From: Psychrobacillus sp042885655
Lineage (GTDB): Bacteria; Bacillota; Bacilli; Bacillales_A; Planococcaceae
Direction of reading: 5' to 3'
Assembly: GCF_042885655.1 (NCBI RefSeq)
Contig: NZ_JBHVRO010000013.1
Location: 13,882 to 77,881 of the forward strand
DNA length: 64,000 nucleotides
Positions 1 through 9,074 of this stretch are shown here, piece by piece. The notes under the pieces were generated by a model. That model had not been told where the DNA came from. It saw nothing but the letters and a program-made list of their open reading frames with translations, and ran no database searches. Each line of letters starts with the position of its first letter. Within the stretch, counting starts at the first letter, position 1. Made by a program: the position numbers and the translations under genes.

Positions 1-102
1 AAATATCGTAGCTTTCAGCGTGCATGGCTTTAGTCTTCTCGACCAACAAGAAAGCACAAGCTTATTATTTCGATTAGGCATATTGTCTTTTCTTGTTTGC
101 AC

Positions 103-290
103 TGTGGATTGTAAAAGGTGGCGACTCCAAGGCCAACAGGATGTTGGTCACGAAGGCGTTGCCACACGATGTGGCGCTCTTAGCCTTTGTTCCTCTGTGG
201 GGCAGATGAGAAATCACAACGAACGCGAAAGCGGCGCCCCCGCGGAACGCGTCCACCTGAAACTGAAATCCGCGGTACTGGTTTCTTAGT
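103..290. repeat. GC-rich dispersed intergenic repeat, copy 1
   Basis: GC-rich non-coding block carrying the phrase GGTGGCGACTCCA, then GGCCAACAGGAT, GTTGGTCACGAAGGCG and CCACACGATGTGG. The same phrases recur in order at about 9445-9512. The second half (CGCGAAAGCGGCGCCC, CCGCGGAACGCGTCC) resembles the tails of the copies at 9620-9755 and 31400-31510. No ribosome binding site or codon pattern supports the open frames across it. The bases before it show nothing recognisable. Confidence 0.7.
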
Positions 291-396
291 GATATACACA
301 AAATATTTGTCACGTTCTTTCAAAAATGATGTTCTAAAAAGTTTGTGATATAATATACTAATAACTTAAGACTTCTTTGAAAGGATGGATGTAATA

Positions 397-609
397 ATGA
401 AAAAAGAATTACATGAACAATTACGTCAATTAAGAGAAGAACGCAACATTTCATTAGAAACACTTGCACTAAAAACAAGAATTGGTACTGGAAAGCTTGA
501 AGCTTATGAAGCAGGCAATGAAACTCCTTCTGTACAAACACTACTTAAACTGTCAAATGCATTAGAAGTTCCTGCTTCAAATTTATTAGACGGTCTCCAA
601 AACGCATAA
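397..609 (+). CDS. Small XRE-family helix-turn-helix regulator
   Basis: A 70-residue protein that is essentially one Cro/C1-type DNA-binding domain. The pattern LRQLREERNISLETLALKTRIG, then LEAYEAGNETPSVQTLLKLSNALEV is the typical five-helix XRE fold, with the recognition helix near residues 25-38. There is no ligand or partner domain, so it probably acts as a minimal DNA-binding dimer. The start is placed at 397 because AAGGA (381-385) lies 11 bases upstream; an in-frame ATG at 385 overlaps that Shine-Dalgarno. TATAAT at 349-354 is a plausible -10. A strong terminator follows directly. The target is unknown. Confidence 0.85.
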   Translation: MKKELHEQLRQLREERNISLETLALKTRIGTGKLEAYEAGNETPSVQTLLKLSNALEVPASNLLDGLQNA

Positions 610-645
610 AAGCTTTCGGTTTCTATACCGAAAGCTTTTTCTTTT
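608..645. terminator. Bidirectional intrinsic terminator
   Basis: Stem AAAGCTTTCGGT / ACCGAAAGCTTT with a short loop, flanked by a T run on the plus strand and an A-rich flank for the minus strand. It sits between the convergent XRE gene and the yugE-like gene. Confidence 0.85.
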
Positions 646-905
646 TAGATTATGCATTTCATCTCATATTTTAAAGCGATTAATTTGTACGAAATTTCCA
701 CGCATTTTTCTAGTGGAATCCACTGTTCAAACGAATGTTCATAAATAGTTTGAATTCGTTTTGCCAATTCAGACGGATGGTCAATAGTTTGAAGATCTGC
801 AACTACATCTGCAGCTTCTGCGTCATAACTATCGACACCTATATCGAATGGGTCCCATTCTTGTAATGTCCAAACAGCTTTTCGATTCATTTCAATTGAG
901 TCCAT
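645..905 (-). CDS. yugE: DUF1871 family protein (YugE-like)
   Basis: An 86-residue acidic soluble protein of unknown function, recognised as the DUF1871/YugE family by motifs such as WDPFDIG near residue 18 and YDAEAADVV after it. Its position supports this: in B. subtilis yugE sits beside patB, and here it is divergent from a patB homologue 76 bases away. AAGGTG lies about 7 bases before the ATG. No catalytic residues can be assigned, and no signal peptide or membrane segment is visible. Confidence 0.8.
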   Translation of the reverse strand: MDSIEMNRKAVWTLQEWDPFDIGVDSYDAEAADVVADLQTIDHPSELAKRIQTIYEHSFEQWIPLEKCVEISYKLIALKYEMKCII

Positions 906-981
906 AAATTTTCACCTTACTAGTTTTTATTAGTTAGGGTTATAATAACATATTAATCTTAAAATGAAAGAGGGAATTAAT

Positions 982-2151
982 TTGTCTGATTTTACAACTG
1001 TTTTTCAAAGACGTAATACACATTCAATAAAGTGGGATTTAGTGGAAGACATTTATTCAATTCCAGATGCATCCGAAGTACTACCCATGTGGATTGCAGA
1101 TATGGATTTTGCGATTCCTTCATCTATTACCGATGCATTACATAAACGATTGGACCATCCTATTTTTGGTTACTCTTTGGCACCGGAAGAAGCAAAAGCT
1201 TCTCTCACTAACTGGTTACAAAAAAAGCACCAATTGAAAATAGAAAATAAATGGATCTTGTTTCAGCAAGGGGTTATTCCTTCAATAGCAGCAGTTGTTG
1301 AAGCTTTTACAGAAGTAGGAGACAAAGTCCTTATTCATACACCGGTATATCCCCCATTTACAAATGTACCTGAAAAACTAGGAAGAGTTGTTGAAACTTG
1401 CAGACTTATCGAACAAGATGGATCATTAGAAATAGATTTTGATGCATTTGAAGAGAAATTAAAATCAGGTGTAAAAGCATTTATACTTTGTAGCCCGCAC
1501 AACCCAGGTGGAAAAGTGTGGAGTAAGGAAGACTTAACGAAAATAGCTGCATTATGTCAAAGTAATAATGTTTTAGTTTTGTCAGATGAAATCCACTCCG
1601 ATTTAGTTTTTAAACCAAACAAGCATATTCCAATTTTATCGGTTGCAGAAAATCCTAATAATATCATTACTTTCTTTGCACCTACAAAAACGTTTAACTT
1701 AGCAGGAATACAAGCTGCTACAATTATTGTTCCTGATGATCAAAAAAGAAATGTATTAGAAGAACAAGCTTTGATGCGAGGACAAATGGAATTGAACGTC
1801 TTCTCTTTGACTGCATTTCAAGCTGCTTATGAATATGGTGAAGCTTGGCTTGAGGAACTTTTAAGAGTTTTATCGTCTAATATGGATTATGTTGTGAATG
1901 AATTAACGACCAAAGTAAATGGGATAAAAGTGTCGAAACCAGAGGGTACCTATTTATTGTGGATTGACTATCGTGACACCGGATTATCTGAAAAAGAAAT
2001 GATGGAACTTCTTTTAAGTAAAGGGAAGCTAGCACTGGAGCCAGGTACAAAATACGGGGAAGTTGGAAATGGCTTTTTACGTATGAATGTAGCTTGCCCA
2101 AGAGTGACTGTAGAAGATGGAGTCGCACGATTTATAAAAGCATTAACATAA
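982..2151 (+). CDS. patB: MalY/PatB-type cystathionine beta-lyase (C-S lyase)
   Basis: A fold-type I PLP enzyme of the MalY/PatB family that cleaves C-S bonds in cystathionine or cysteine conjugates, giving a thiol, pyruvate and ammonia. Seen in sequence: MWIADMDF near the N-terminus, the substrate/PLP motif SPHNPGGKVW, the PLP-phenol Asp in SDEIHSDL, and the Schiff-base lysine in PTKTFNLAG around residue 236. Length (389 aa) is normal. The TTG at 982 is chosen because AAAGAGGG (967-974) lies 7 bases upstream; the ATG at 964 precedes that Shine-Dalgarno. It is transcribed alone and ends at a terminator. Confidence 0.9.
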   Translation: MSDFTTVFQRRNTHSIKWDLVEDIYSIPDASEVLPMWIADMDFAIPSSITDALHKRLDHPIFGYSLAPEEAKASLTNWLQKKHQLKIENKWILFQQGVIPSIAAVVEAFTEVGDKVLIHTPVYPPFTNVPEKLGRVVETCRLIEQDGSLEIDFDAFEEKLKSGVKAFILCSPHNPGGKVWSKEDLTKIAALCQSNNVLVLSDEIHSDLVFKPNKHIPILSVAENPNNIITFFAPTKTFNLAGIQAATIIVPDDQKRNVLEEQALMRGQMELNVFSLTAFQAAYEYGEAWLEELLRVLSSNMDYVVNELTTKVNGIKVSKPEGTYLLWIDYRDTGLSEKEMMELLLSKGKLALEPGTKYGEVGNGFLRMNVACPRVTVEDGVARFIKALT

Positions 2152-2165
2152 TTATAGACCCATAA

Positions 2166-2206
2166 TAAAAGGATTCAACTCAGTTTTGAGTTGAATCCTT
2201 TTCCAT
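2166..2206. terminator. Bidirectional intrinsic terminator
   Basis: Stem AAAAGGATTCAACTC / GAGTTGAATCCTTTT with a 6-base loop downstream of patB. The minus-strand arm overlaps the last codons of the small membrane gene at 2180, so it can serve both genes. Confidence 0.85.
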
Positions 2207-2407
2207 TTGTTCTTTTTTAGCTTGCATTACTTGTGCTTCTATTTCTCTAGCTTTCTCTGCATCTCTATTAGATTTTTTCATTAACCATCTAAATAATAGT
2301 ATGCAAATACCTATTAGTATAAATAATTCAATCACAACAGGAATGTATTCTCGTTTGTCTTCAGGAAAATATAAGTATAAAAAACCTAGCTGTAAAAAAT
2401 GAAACAT
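2180..2407 (-). CDS. Small single-pass membrane protein, unknown
   Basis: A 75-residue protein with a hydrophobic segment at about residues 22-40 (IPVVIELFILIGICILLF), followed by a basic stretch (RWLMKKSNR) and a charged, probably helical tail rich in Glu, Lys and Gln. The positive-inside rule puts the tail in the cytoplasm. GGGAAG lies about 10 bases before the ATG. It follows the cyclophilin lipoprotein by 16 bases and may be co-transcribed with it. I do not recognise a family. Confidence 0.65.
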   Translation of the reverse strand: MFHFLQLGFLYLYFPEDKREYIPVVIELFILIGICILLFRWLMKKSNRDAEKAREIEAQVMQAKKEQMEKDSTQN

Positions 2408-2423
2408 CTCGACACTTCCCTAT

Positions 2424-3173
2424 TTATTTTTGCACAATTTCAATCGAATCAATCGTAACATCTTCTAGTGGCTTGTCATTTGCACCTTTATCTACTGCTG
2501 CGATTTTGTCAACAACATCCATCCCATCGATGACTTGTCCGAATACTGTGTGCTTTTGATCCAAATGAGGAGTTCCACCCATCTTTACATATGCTTCTGC
2601 AATCTCTTCCGGCCATCCGCGTGATTTCAATTCATCGGCAGAGGCTGGTGCTTCTGATGCTTGAACGATAAAAAATTGACTACCATTCGTGTTAGGCCCA
2701 GCATTTGCCATAGAAAGTGCCCCTCTAAAATTAAATAGATTCATAGAAAATTCATCTTCAAATTCTTGACCGTATATACTTTCTCCACCCATACCAGTTC
2801 CCGTCGGATCTCCGCCTTGAATCATAAAATCCTCAATTACACGATGGAAAATGATACCGTTATAATAACCATTTTCTGCATGTGTTAAAAAGTTCTCAAC
2901 TGTTTTAGGAGCAAGTTCTGGGAACAACTTAATTTTAATAGATCCCATTGATGTGTTCATAATAACTAAAGCTTCGTTAGAAGCAACTTCTGTTGAAAGT
3001 TGTGGATACATTGTTTTCTCTCCTTCTTGTGCTGTTGTCTTGTCCTCTTTATTATCTAGCTTTGTTTCATTTTCTGTTGATGCAGCATCGTTTTTCGTTT
3101 CAGAAGTTTTTTGTCCGCATGCACCTAAGCTTAATACAGCAATTATTAAACATAAAAAAATGATTTTCTTCAT
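2424..3173 (-). CDS. Cyclophilin-type peptidyl-prolyl isomerase lipoprotein
   Basis: An extracytoplasmic proline isomerase anchored by lipid. The signal peptide ends in lipobox LGAC with Cys19 as lipidation site. A low-complexity acidic/polar linker (about residues 20-60) is followed by a cyclophilin domain: FHRVIEDFMIQGGDPTGTG around residue 110, GALSMANAGPNTNGSQFFI near 150, and HTVFGQVIDGMDVVDKI near the end. These include the canonical catalytic Arg, Gln and Phe positions. It differs from the cytosolic PpiB by its export signal. GGGGTG lies ahead of the ATG. A role in folding secreted proteins is inferred. Confidence 0.9.
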   Translation of the reverse strand: MKKIIFLCLIIAVLSLGACGQKTSETKNDAASTENETKLDNKEDKTTAQEGEKTMYPQLSTEVASNEALVIMNTSMGSIKIKLFPELAPKTVENFLTHAENGYYNGIIFHRVIEDFMIQGGDPTGTGMGGESIYGQEFEDEFSMNLFNFRGALSMANAGPNTNGSQFFIVQASEAPASADELKSRGWPEEIAEAYVKMGGTPHLDQKHTVFGQVIDGMDVVDKIAAVDKGANDKPLEDVTIDSIEIVQK

Positions 3174-3308
3174 GAATCATTCACCCCAAATTAGTTTACC
3201 ATAATGAAAAGCGTTTTTCAGTGTCAAAGTATCTAACTTTCTTAGCTTCACGAAATGTCCTATAATAAGATTTAGAAAGTACGCAACAAATAGAAAGAAG
3301 GGATTTGG

Positions 3309-4550
3309 GTGAGCGTACAAAAAAGAAATTTTATCATTATGTTTTTTTCAAACTTTTTAGTATCTGGAACAATGACGATGATAATGCCATTTTTATCTCT
3401 ATACATTAAAACGATGGGCGATTTTTCTGATGCATATACCCAGAAATGGGCTGGACTAATTTTTGGAGCTACTTTTGTTTCTGCATTCATTATGTCTCCT
3501 ATATGGGGACGAATAGCCGATAAATATGGGTACAAGCCTATCCTTATTATTAATGGATTCGGCATTGCAATAAGTGTGCTATTAATGGGATTTGTCCATT
3601 CCGTGGAAGCTTTCTTTGTGCTTCGTTTATTTATGGGAATCGTTACTGGATTTATCCCAACTTCTCTCGCATTCATTAGTTCTCAAACTCCTAAGAATAT
3701 TGCTGGGAAAACGATGGGTACGTTGCAAATGGGAAGTGTTTCTGGAACCTTATTTGGTCCAGTAATCGGTGGGTTTTTAGCTGATACATTTGGATTTCAA
3801 TATACATTTATTATTACGGCTAGCGCTGTATCTGCTGCCGCTCTACTAGTTATTTTCGGAGTACAAGAATTAAGAAAAGAAAAGAAAAAAGGCGATCATG
3901 AATATTCTAGAAAAACGGTTATCTCAGGTATTTTTCATCACCGTTTGATATTGAATGTGCTAATGATCACTTCCCTTATACAAATCGGCTTATTTAGTAT
4001 TCAACCACTTTTATCTTTATATGTTTCTCATTTAACAAATTCCAATGAAGTTGCTTTCCTTGCGGGAATAACATTTAGTGCAACAGGAGTAGGAAGCTTA
4101 TTATTTGCGAGAGTATGGGGAAAACTAGGAGATTCAATCGGATACGAAAAAGTGTTATCTGCACTTCTTGTAATTGCATTTATTTTCATTGTTCCCATGG
4201 CTTTTGTAACTGCTTTATGGCAACTCATTGTTCTCCGTCTTCTTTTCGGTATTGCTTCGGGTGGACTAATACCTATTACAACTGCACTTATTAGACGAGA
4301 AGCTCCTATTGAGGTGCAAGGAGAATTAATGGGCTATAATACAAGTTTTCGTTTTTTAGGAAATATAATTGGACCTATGTTTGGTGGTTTCATCAGTGGA
4401 TATATAGGAATTTCTTCCGTTTTCTTTGTTACTGGAGCTTTATTCCTAATTGCATTTTTTATTATTTATTTTGCAAGGAAGAAACCTGTCCAAGATTTTG
4501 AAAATGTTTTATTAGAAGAAGAAATGCATGAAAAAGCAACTAGTTCATAA
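3309..4550 (+). CDS. MFS transporter, DHA1 multidrug type
   Basis: A 413-residue polytopic permease with 12 predicted membrane segments in two halves. The A-motif region after TM2 is GRIADKYGYKP, with a counterpart in the second half at RVWGKLGDSIGYE. TM5 carries GSVSGTLFGPVIGGFLAD, the G-x-x-x-G-P-x-x-G-G antiporter motif of drug:H+ antiporters. It therefore probably exports a drug-like compound; the substrate cannot be read. GTG start with GAAGGG six bases upstream. The PBP gene follows 18 bases later, so they may share a transcript. Confidence 0.85.
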   Translation: MSVQKRNFIIMFFSNFLVSGTMTMIMPFLSLYIKTMGDFSDAYTQKWAGLIFGATFVSAFIMSPIWGRIADKYGYKPILIINGFGIAISVLLMGFVHSVEAFFVLRLFMGIVTGFIPTSLAFISSQTPKNIAGKTMGTLQMGSVSGTLFGPVIGGFLADTFGFQYTFIITASAVSAAALLVIFGVQELRKEKKKGDHEYSRKTVISGIFHHRLILNVLMITSLIQIGLFSIQPLLSLYVSHLTNSNEVAFLAGITFSATGVGSLLFARVWGKLGDSIGYEKVLSALLVIAFIFIVPMAFVTALWQLIVLRLLFGIASGGLIPITTALIRREAPIEVQGELMGYNTSFRFLGNIIGPMFGGFISGYIGISSVFFVTGALFLIAFFIIYFARKKPVQDFENVLLEEEMHEKATSS

Positions 4551-4568
4551 GGAATTGGAGTCCAACAA

Positions 4569-6428
4569 ATGCGCCAACTAATAGGTTTTTTATTCATCAT
4601 TATATGTTTTCCAATCATTTGGATATTGTACTCATTCATTCATTCTGAATTACTTGCGGCATCTTCTTTTAATGAAGAGTTAGCACAATCAATTCAACTT
4701 TCCAGTCCAGTCATATCATCTCCAATCGTTTTATTAGATGAGAACGAGCATACTTTTTCAGAGGATTATGTGGAATGGAGAGATCCACTTCCACTTGAGT
4801 CTATTCCTTTGTTTGTGCAAGAGTTGTTTATTCAAAGTGAAGATGTGGAATTTTACAACCATATTGGTTTTAATTTTAGTGCAATTTTCCGAGCTGTATT
4901 TGCTAATGCTTCCGCAAATTCAAAAGATCAAGGAGCAAGTACGATTACTCAACAATTAGTTAGGTTAAGGTACTTATCTACTGAAAAGACGTATGAACGT
5001 AAAGTAACGGAGCTTGTCTATGCTTATGAAATGGAAAAGCAATCTACGAAAGAAGAAATCCTAGCAAATTATTTAAATGAAATCTATTTTAGTAACCAAG
5101 TATATGGAATTGGGGCAGCTGCAACTTATTATTTTGGGAAACCACTAAATCAATTATCTGAAGCAGAACTTGCATTTATTAGTGCGATACCAAACAACCC
5201 GAAAATTTATAATCCTCTAGAACACTTTGAAGCTACTAAAAAGCGTCAAGAATTGCTTATAGATGTTTTAGTGAAAAAAGGGAAAATAACTGCAGATTAC
5301 GGAGAAACATTAAAAAGCCAACCAATTGTTCTACTTACAAAAACAAAAAAACAACTTTACCCTGCCTATGGCACATATGTATTGGAAGAATTAAAAACCC
5401 TAATTGCTGAAAAAGAAGGTTTTATCGAAAAAATGAATACTGCTCAAAATGAGCAGCAAAAACTTATTTTCGAAAATGAACTTCAAACAAAAGTGAACGC
5501 TGTTATTGCACAGGGTGTTTCGGTTTATACAGCTCTTAGCCCTTTAAAACAACAAAACGATGAAAAATATATAAACCATTTACTATATAAAACACCTGAC
5601 TTGCAAGCTGCATCAGTTGTCATAAACAATGATACACGAGAAATTGTTAGCATCTTTGGCGGTAAAGATTATAAAAAGTTCGATTTTAATCGTGCATATC
5701 AGGCAGTTCGCCAACCTGGGTCAGCACTTAAACCATTACTTGTGTATGCACCAGTCTTTGAAACTACTACACTTACTCCTAATAACACAATTAATGGTGG
5801 GAAACTATGTATAGGTAATTATTGTCCTAGAAACTATGGAGGAAGAGTATACGGTTATGTAACAATTAAACAAGCATTCCGTTTAAGCCATAACACCCCT
5901 GCAGTTAGATTGCTAGAAACTGTAGGAATCGACAATGCTTTTGATAAATTAAACCAGTTTCAATTTAGCCATATTACAAAAGAAGATCATTCGTATGCTG
6001 CTGCACTAGGTGGACTGACAAACGGTGTAACGGTATTAGAAATGGCGGATGCTTACACTAGTTTTTCAAATGGTATGTACAAACCTGCTCATGCAATACG
6101 CAAAGTAACTGATAAAAGTGGGAATATTTTATATGAATGGAATGAAGAAAAAGTAGAAGTTTGGTCACCAAAAACGGTACAAACAATGAGGGCACTACTT
6201 TCAGACGTTGTTCAAAATGGTACCGGAAGAGGAATATCTATTCCATCTACCTATGTAGGTGCAAAAACAGGAACAACAAATGATTTTTATGACTATTGGA
6301 TCGCCGGGCTAACAGATAAATATACATCTGCAGTATGGATAGGCTATGATATGCCAAAGAATATGAAACCAATCGAATCGAAAAAAATTCACCTTTCGAT
6401 TTTCAATAAAATTATGACGAACGAATAA
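4569..6428 (+). CDS. Class A penicillin-binding protein (transglycosylase/transpeptidase)
   Basis: A bifunctional peptidoglycan synthase. An N-terminal membrane anchor (residues 3-23) precedes the GT51 glycosyltransferase domain with EDVEFYNHIGFN (catalytic Glu) and DQGASTITQQLVR, then YLNEIYFSNQVYGIGAAA. The transpeptidase domain has the three penicillin-binding motifs: SALK in RQPGSALKPL (Ser nucleophile), SHN in LSHNTPAVR, and KTGT in AKTGTTNDFYDYW. At 619 residues it is near the length of B. subtilis PbpD, but orthology is not certain. GGAG sits 8 bases before the ATG, and a terminator follows. Confidence 0.92.
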   Translation: MRQLIGFLFIIICFPIIWILYSFIHSELLAASSFNEELAQSIQLSSPVISSPIVLLDENEHTFSEDYVEWRDPLPLESIPLFVQELFIQSEDVEFYNHIGFNFSAIFRAVFANASANSKDQGASTITQQLVRLRYLSTEKTYERKVTELVYAYEMEKQSTKEEILANYLNEIYFSNQVYGIGAAATYYFGKPLNQLSEAELAFISAIPNNPKIYNPLEHFEATKKRQELLIDVLVKKGKITADYGETLKSQPIVLLTKTKKQLYPAYGTYVLEELKTLIAEKEGFIEKMNTAQNEQQKLIFENELQTKVNAVIAQGVSVYTALSPLKQQNDEKYINHLLYKTPDLQAASVVINNDTREIVSIFGGKDYKKFDFNRAYQAVRQPGSALKPLLVYAPVFETTTLTPNNTINGGKLCIGNYCPRNYGGRVYGYVTIKQAFRLSHNTPAVRLLETVGIDNAFDKLNQFQFSHITKEDHSYAAALGGLTNGVTVLEMADAYTSFSNGMYKPAHAIRKVTDKSGNILYEWNEEKVEVWSPKTVQTMRALLSDVVQNGTGRGISIPSTYVGAKTGTTNDFYDYWIAGLTDKYTSAVWIGYDMPKNMKPIESKKIHLSIFNKIMTNE

Positions 6429-6460
6429 AAGAAGCTACGAATTTGTAGCTTCTTTTATTC
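6427..6460 (+). terminator. Intrinsic terminator after PBP gene
   Basis: Stem AAAGAAGCTAC / GTAGCTTCTTT around a short AT loop, then T-rich sequence, directly after the stop codon. Confidence 0.85.
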
Positions 6461-6507
6461 TAATTAAATGGGAACTTGCTTTAAAAAAAGGAATGATAAA
6501 TTTATAT

Positions 6508-7998
6508 TTAATGCCCCATCATCATCGTTGCATCCGGTTTTTCTTCATTATCCCCTTCATGATCGTCCTTCAAACGCGGTTTGCGCAAGGTAAGACTCAT
6601 GAGTATACCAAATGCAGCAATACATGAGGTAAGCAAGAAAATATCACCGAACGCCAATGCGGAGCTTTGGGCCAAGTTAGCGTTCGCTCCCGCTTCAACC
6701 ATATGGTGAGTAGTTCGAGAAGTTAAGAAACCTGTTAATCCAGCAATTGCGAAAGACATTACTACTTGCTGAGTAGCTGTTGTAAGCGGTGTTATCCGAC
6801 TTACAAGTTTACGAGGAGCAGAATTTAATACATGTGTATTAAGTGCCATCATCGATAACCCCATACCAGATCCCATCATAGCCAGTGGCAGCATCAGCGT
6901 AGTCCTTGTGCTATCTAAATCGATTTTAGACAATAAGAATAAAGCGGTTGAAATAATAATTAATCCAACAAAAGCTAACGGACGAGCCCCCACTTTATCA
7001 AATAGCTTACCTCCAATTGGCATAAACACAACAGATGCAAGTGCCATCGGAAGAGTCGTTAACCCGCTTTCCAGTGGTGTATAACCTAGAAGATTTTGCA
7101 AGAACAATGGAACCATCAGAATGGAACCCATCAGCGCAATTTGAGAAATCCAAGTTAAGATTACACCTCTTGTGAAATCAGATGAACCAAATGCACGAAG
7201 CTCAAGAAGTGGTTGTTTCTGACGAAGCTCCACGAAAATAAACACTGCAAGTGCGACACCACCGACGATTAACCCGGTTAGTGTTCTTGTAGAAGTCCAA
7301 TCCGTACCACCTTCACTCATACCGAACGCAAGCATGGAGAAGGCAATCGGTGCCAATATCATTCCCCAAACATCAAGGGCTGGTGTTTTATGTCGCTCAA
7401 TGATCGGCAAATACTTCAAGCCAACTAATAATGCTGCAATTCCTATTGGAAGGTTAATAAGGAATATCCAGTGCCATGATGCAAGACCAATAAGCCATCC
7501 TGACAAAATCGGTCCAGCTGCTGGTGCAAGAAGCATAGGAATACCCAGCATCGCCATTACAGATCCCCTCTTCTCGGGTGGAGAAAGCTTAAAGATCATG
7601 GCCATTCCTATTGGAGAAACCATTCCTCCTCCAAGTCCTTGAATAACTCGGAAAAGAACAAGCTGTTCTGAAGTCTGAGCGAGAGAACAAAGAACCGAAC
7701 CAATAGTAAACAAAGCAATTGTAGTTAGAAAAACTTGCTTTGCCCCGAACCTATCAGTTAACCACCCCGCAAGCGGAATCACTGCGGCAAGGGAAAGTGT
7801 ATAACCTGTAATTGTCCACTGGATTGTTTTAAGTGTAGTATCGAAGTATGCTTGTAAATTGGGAATTGCTACATTAACGACCGTGCTATCCAGAATAACC
7901 ATAATCATCCCTATAATTACGGCCATAAGAGGCAAAATAAGTGCCTTTACTGAAAACTCAGGCTGTTGCTCTGCCGAAGCAGTGTTTTGTGTTGACAT
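6508..7998 (-). CDS. DHA2/EmrB-QacA family efflux permease
   Basis: A 496-residue, 14-segment MFS exporter of the EmrB/QacA subfamily. Diagnostic motifs: LDSTVVNVAIP in TM1 (motif D1 with the acidic residue), GWLTDRFGAKQVF (motif A), VIQGLGGGMVSPIGMAMI in TM4, and GPILSGWLI in TM5 (motif C). The tail is charged and ends in a Met/His-rich MMMGH. It is divergent from a TetR regulator with a palindromic operator between them, so induction by its substrates is likely. Which drugs it exports is not visible. AAGGAATTAACTT precedes the ATG. Confidence 0.9.
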   Translation of the reverse strand: MSTQNTASAEQQPEFSVKALILPLMAVIIGMIMVILDSTVVNVAIPNLQAYFDTTLKTIQWTITGYTLSLAAVIPLAGWLTDRFGAKQVFLTTIALFTIGSVLCSLAQTSEQLVLFRVIQGLGGGMVSPIGMAMIFKLSPPEKRGSVMAMLGIPMLLAPAAGPILSGWLIGLASWHWIFLINLPIGIAALLVGLKYLPIIERHKTPALDVWGMILAPIAFSMLAFGMSEGGTDWTSTRTLTGLIVGGVALAVFIFVELRQKQPLLELRAFGSSDFTRGVILTWISQIALMGSILMVPLFLQNLLGYTPLESGLTTLPMALASVVFMPIGGKLFDKVGARPLAFVGLIIISTALFLLSKIDLDSTRTTLMLPLAMMGSGMGLSMMALNTHVLNSAPRKLVSRITPLTTATQQVVMSFAIAGLTGFLTSRTTHHMVEAGANANLAQSSALAFGDIFLLTSCIAAFGILMSLTLRKPRLKDDHEGDNEEKPDATMMMGH

Positions 7999-8042
7999 AA
8001 GTTAATTCCTTTCCTTGACCAAATATGTTGAACGTTTTACTA

Positions 8043-8078
8043 TTGACCTATAGTTTTTTAGAAAAACTATCCAGTCAA
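8043..8078. promoter_or_regulatory. Palindromic operator between efflux gene and TetR regulator
   Basis: Perfect inverted repeat ATAGTTTTT-TAG-AAAAACTAT (8050-8070), bracketed by a nearly symmetric outer TTGAC / GTCAA pair (8043-8047, 8074-8078). It lies in the divergent promoter region and is the obvious candidate site for the adjacent TetR protein. TTGAC arms facing both ways could also serve as -35 elements, so repression of both genes is plausible. Confidence 0.7.
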
Positions 8079-8144
8079 AGGTTACTTTTTTATTCTACTT
8101 TTTTTAAATTCAATGTCAAATATTTTTTTATATGGAGGAAAACC

Positions 8145-9020
8145 TTGAGCATTATCAGACAAAATATTATTGAATCTGCTACTCGACATTTTTCAGAGAA
8201 TGGCTACGAAGCTACTTCCATACAAGAAATAGCAGATGATTGTGGAATTGCCAAAGGGTCTTTATATAAATTTTTCCCATCAAAAGAAGATTTATATATT
8301 GCTTTTCACGATTCACAACAGATGGCCATGTACACTAAAATTGAAAAAATTCGAGGAGATGCAACACGATCCTTGAGGGAGGTATTTATTCTCGAAACCG
8401 AATGTCATTTCGAATTTTTCCTAAATAATAAATTCATTATGCATGATATCAAAAAAATGAACACTTCAAAGGGACATTATGCCCCGTACTTCCTTCGTTT
8501 AAGAGCAAATCATCTAAAATACAGTAAGGAGAGTTTGATTCGATTTCTAGGAGAAGTAATATGTCCTAATATTTGGGATTTAGTTATCATGTATAACGGT
8601 ATTGCGAGGGAATTTATTTTCCTTGTGCTATACGAAAACAAACCGCTGAATAGCAGAAATATTGCGGTTTATATCGCTGATCGAATCGAAGAACTATCCG
8701 AATGTATCGTACAAAAGAAAACAAAGCCGATCTTGCAAAATTCTTTAATGGACAATTATATGCAATATGAGATAGCAGAAAAATCAATTCCAGTTGAAGA
8801 ATATCGAACATATTTGCTTGGAAACTTATTATCTACCGTTAAAGAGCTTCCTATAACAAATTTCCGAAAAACGGAGCTAAACGATGCGATCGCTTTGCTT
8901 CAGGAGGAACTTACAAAAGAGGCACCTAAGTCCATTCTTATTCATGCTTTGCTGGACTTTATTGGAAAAGAGCATGAATTGAATAATATCGTTAGTCAAT
9001 TAAAAAGATATATTTTTTGA
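8145..9020 (+). CDS. TetR/AcrR family transcriptional regulator
   Basis: A 291-residue regulator. The N-terminal TetR helix-turn-helix spans about residues 5-50 (IIESATRHFSENGYEATSIQ, then EIADDCGIAKGSLYKFFPSKEDL). The long C-terminal part is the ligand/dimer domain. A longer open frame begins at 8025, but TTG at 8145 is chosen because GGAGG (8134-8138) lies 6 bases upstream and the family fold starts right there; the extra 40 codons would run through the operator. It probably represses the divergent EmrB-type exporter. Confidence 0.88.
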   Translation: MSIIRQNIIESATRHFSENGYEATSIQEIADDCGIAKGSLYKFFPSKEDLYIAFHDSQQMAMYTKIEKIRGDATRSLREVFILETECHFEFFLNNKFIMHDIKKMNTSKGHYAPYFLRLRANHLKYSKESLIRFLGEVICPNIWDLVIMYNGIAREFIFLVLYENKPLNSRNIAVYIADRIEELSECIVQKKTKPILQNSLMDNYMQYEIAEKSIPVEEYRTYLLGNLLSTVKELPITNFRKTELNDAIALLQEELTKEAPKSILIHALLDFIGKEHELNNIVSQLKRYIF

Positions 9021-9074
9021 ACCTTCATTATTAGATAACTGAATCAAATCTTCATAAAAATAACTTTGAAAAAT

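Noticed and set aside
20..289. Open frame across the first repeat
   Set aside because: No ribosome binding site; the same sequence recurs at 9430 without the frame being kept.
8025..8144. N-terminal 40 residues of the TetR protein
   Set aside because: They would be translated from the operator; GGAGG and TTG at 8145 define the true start.
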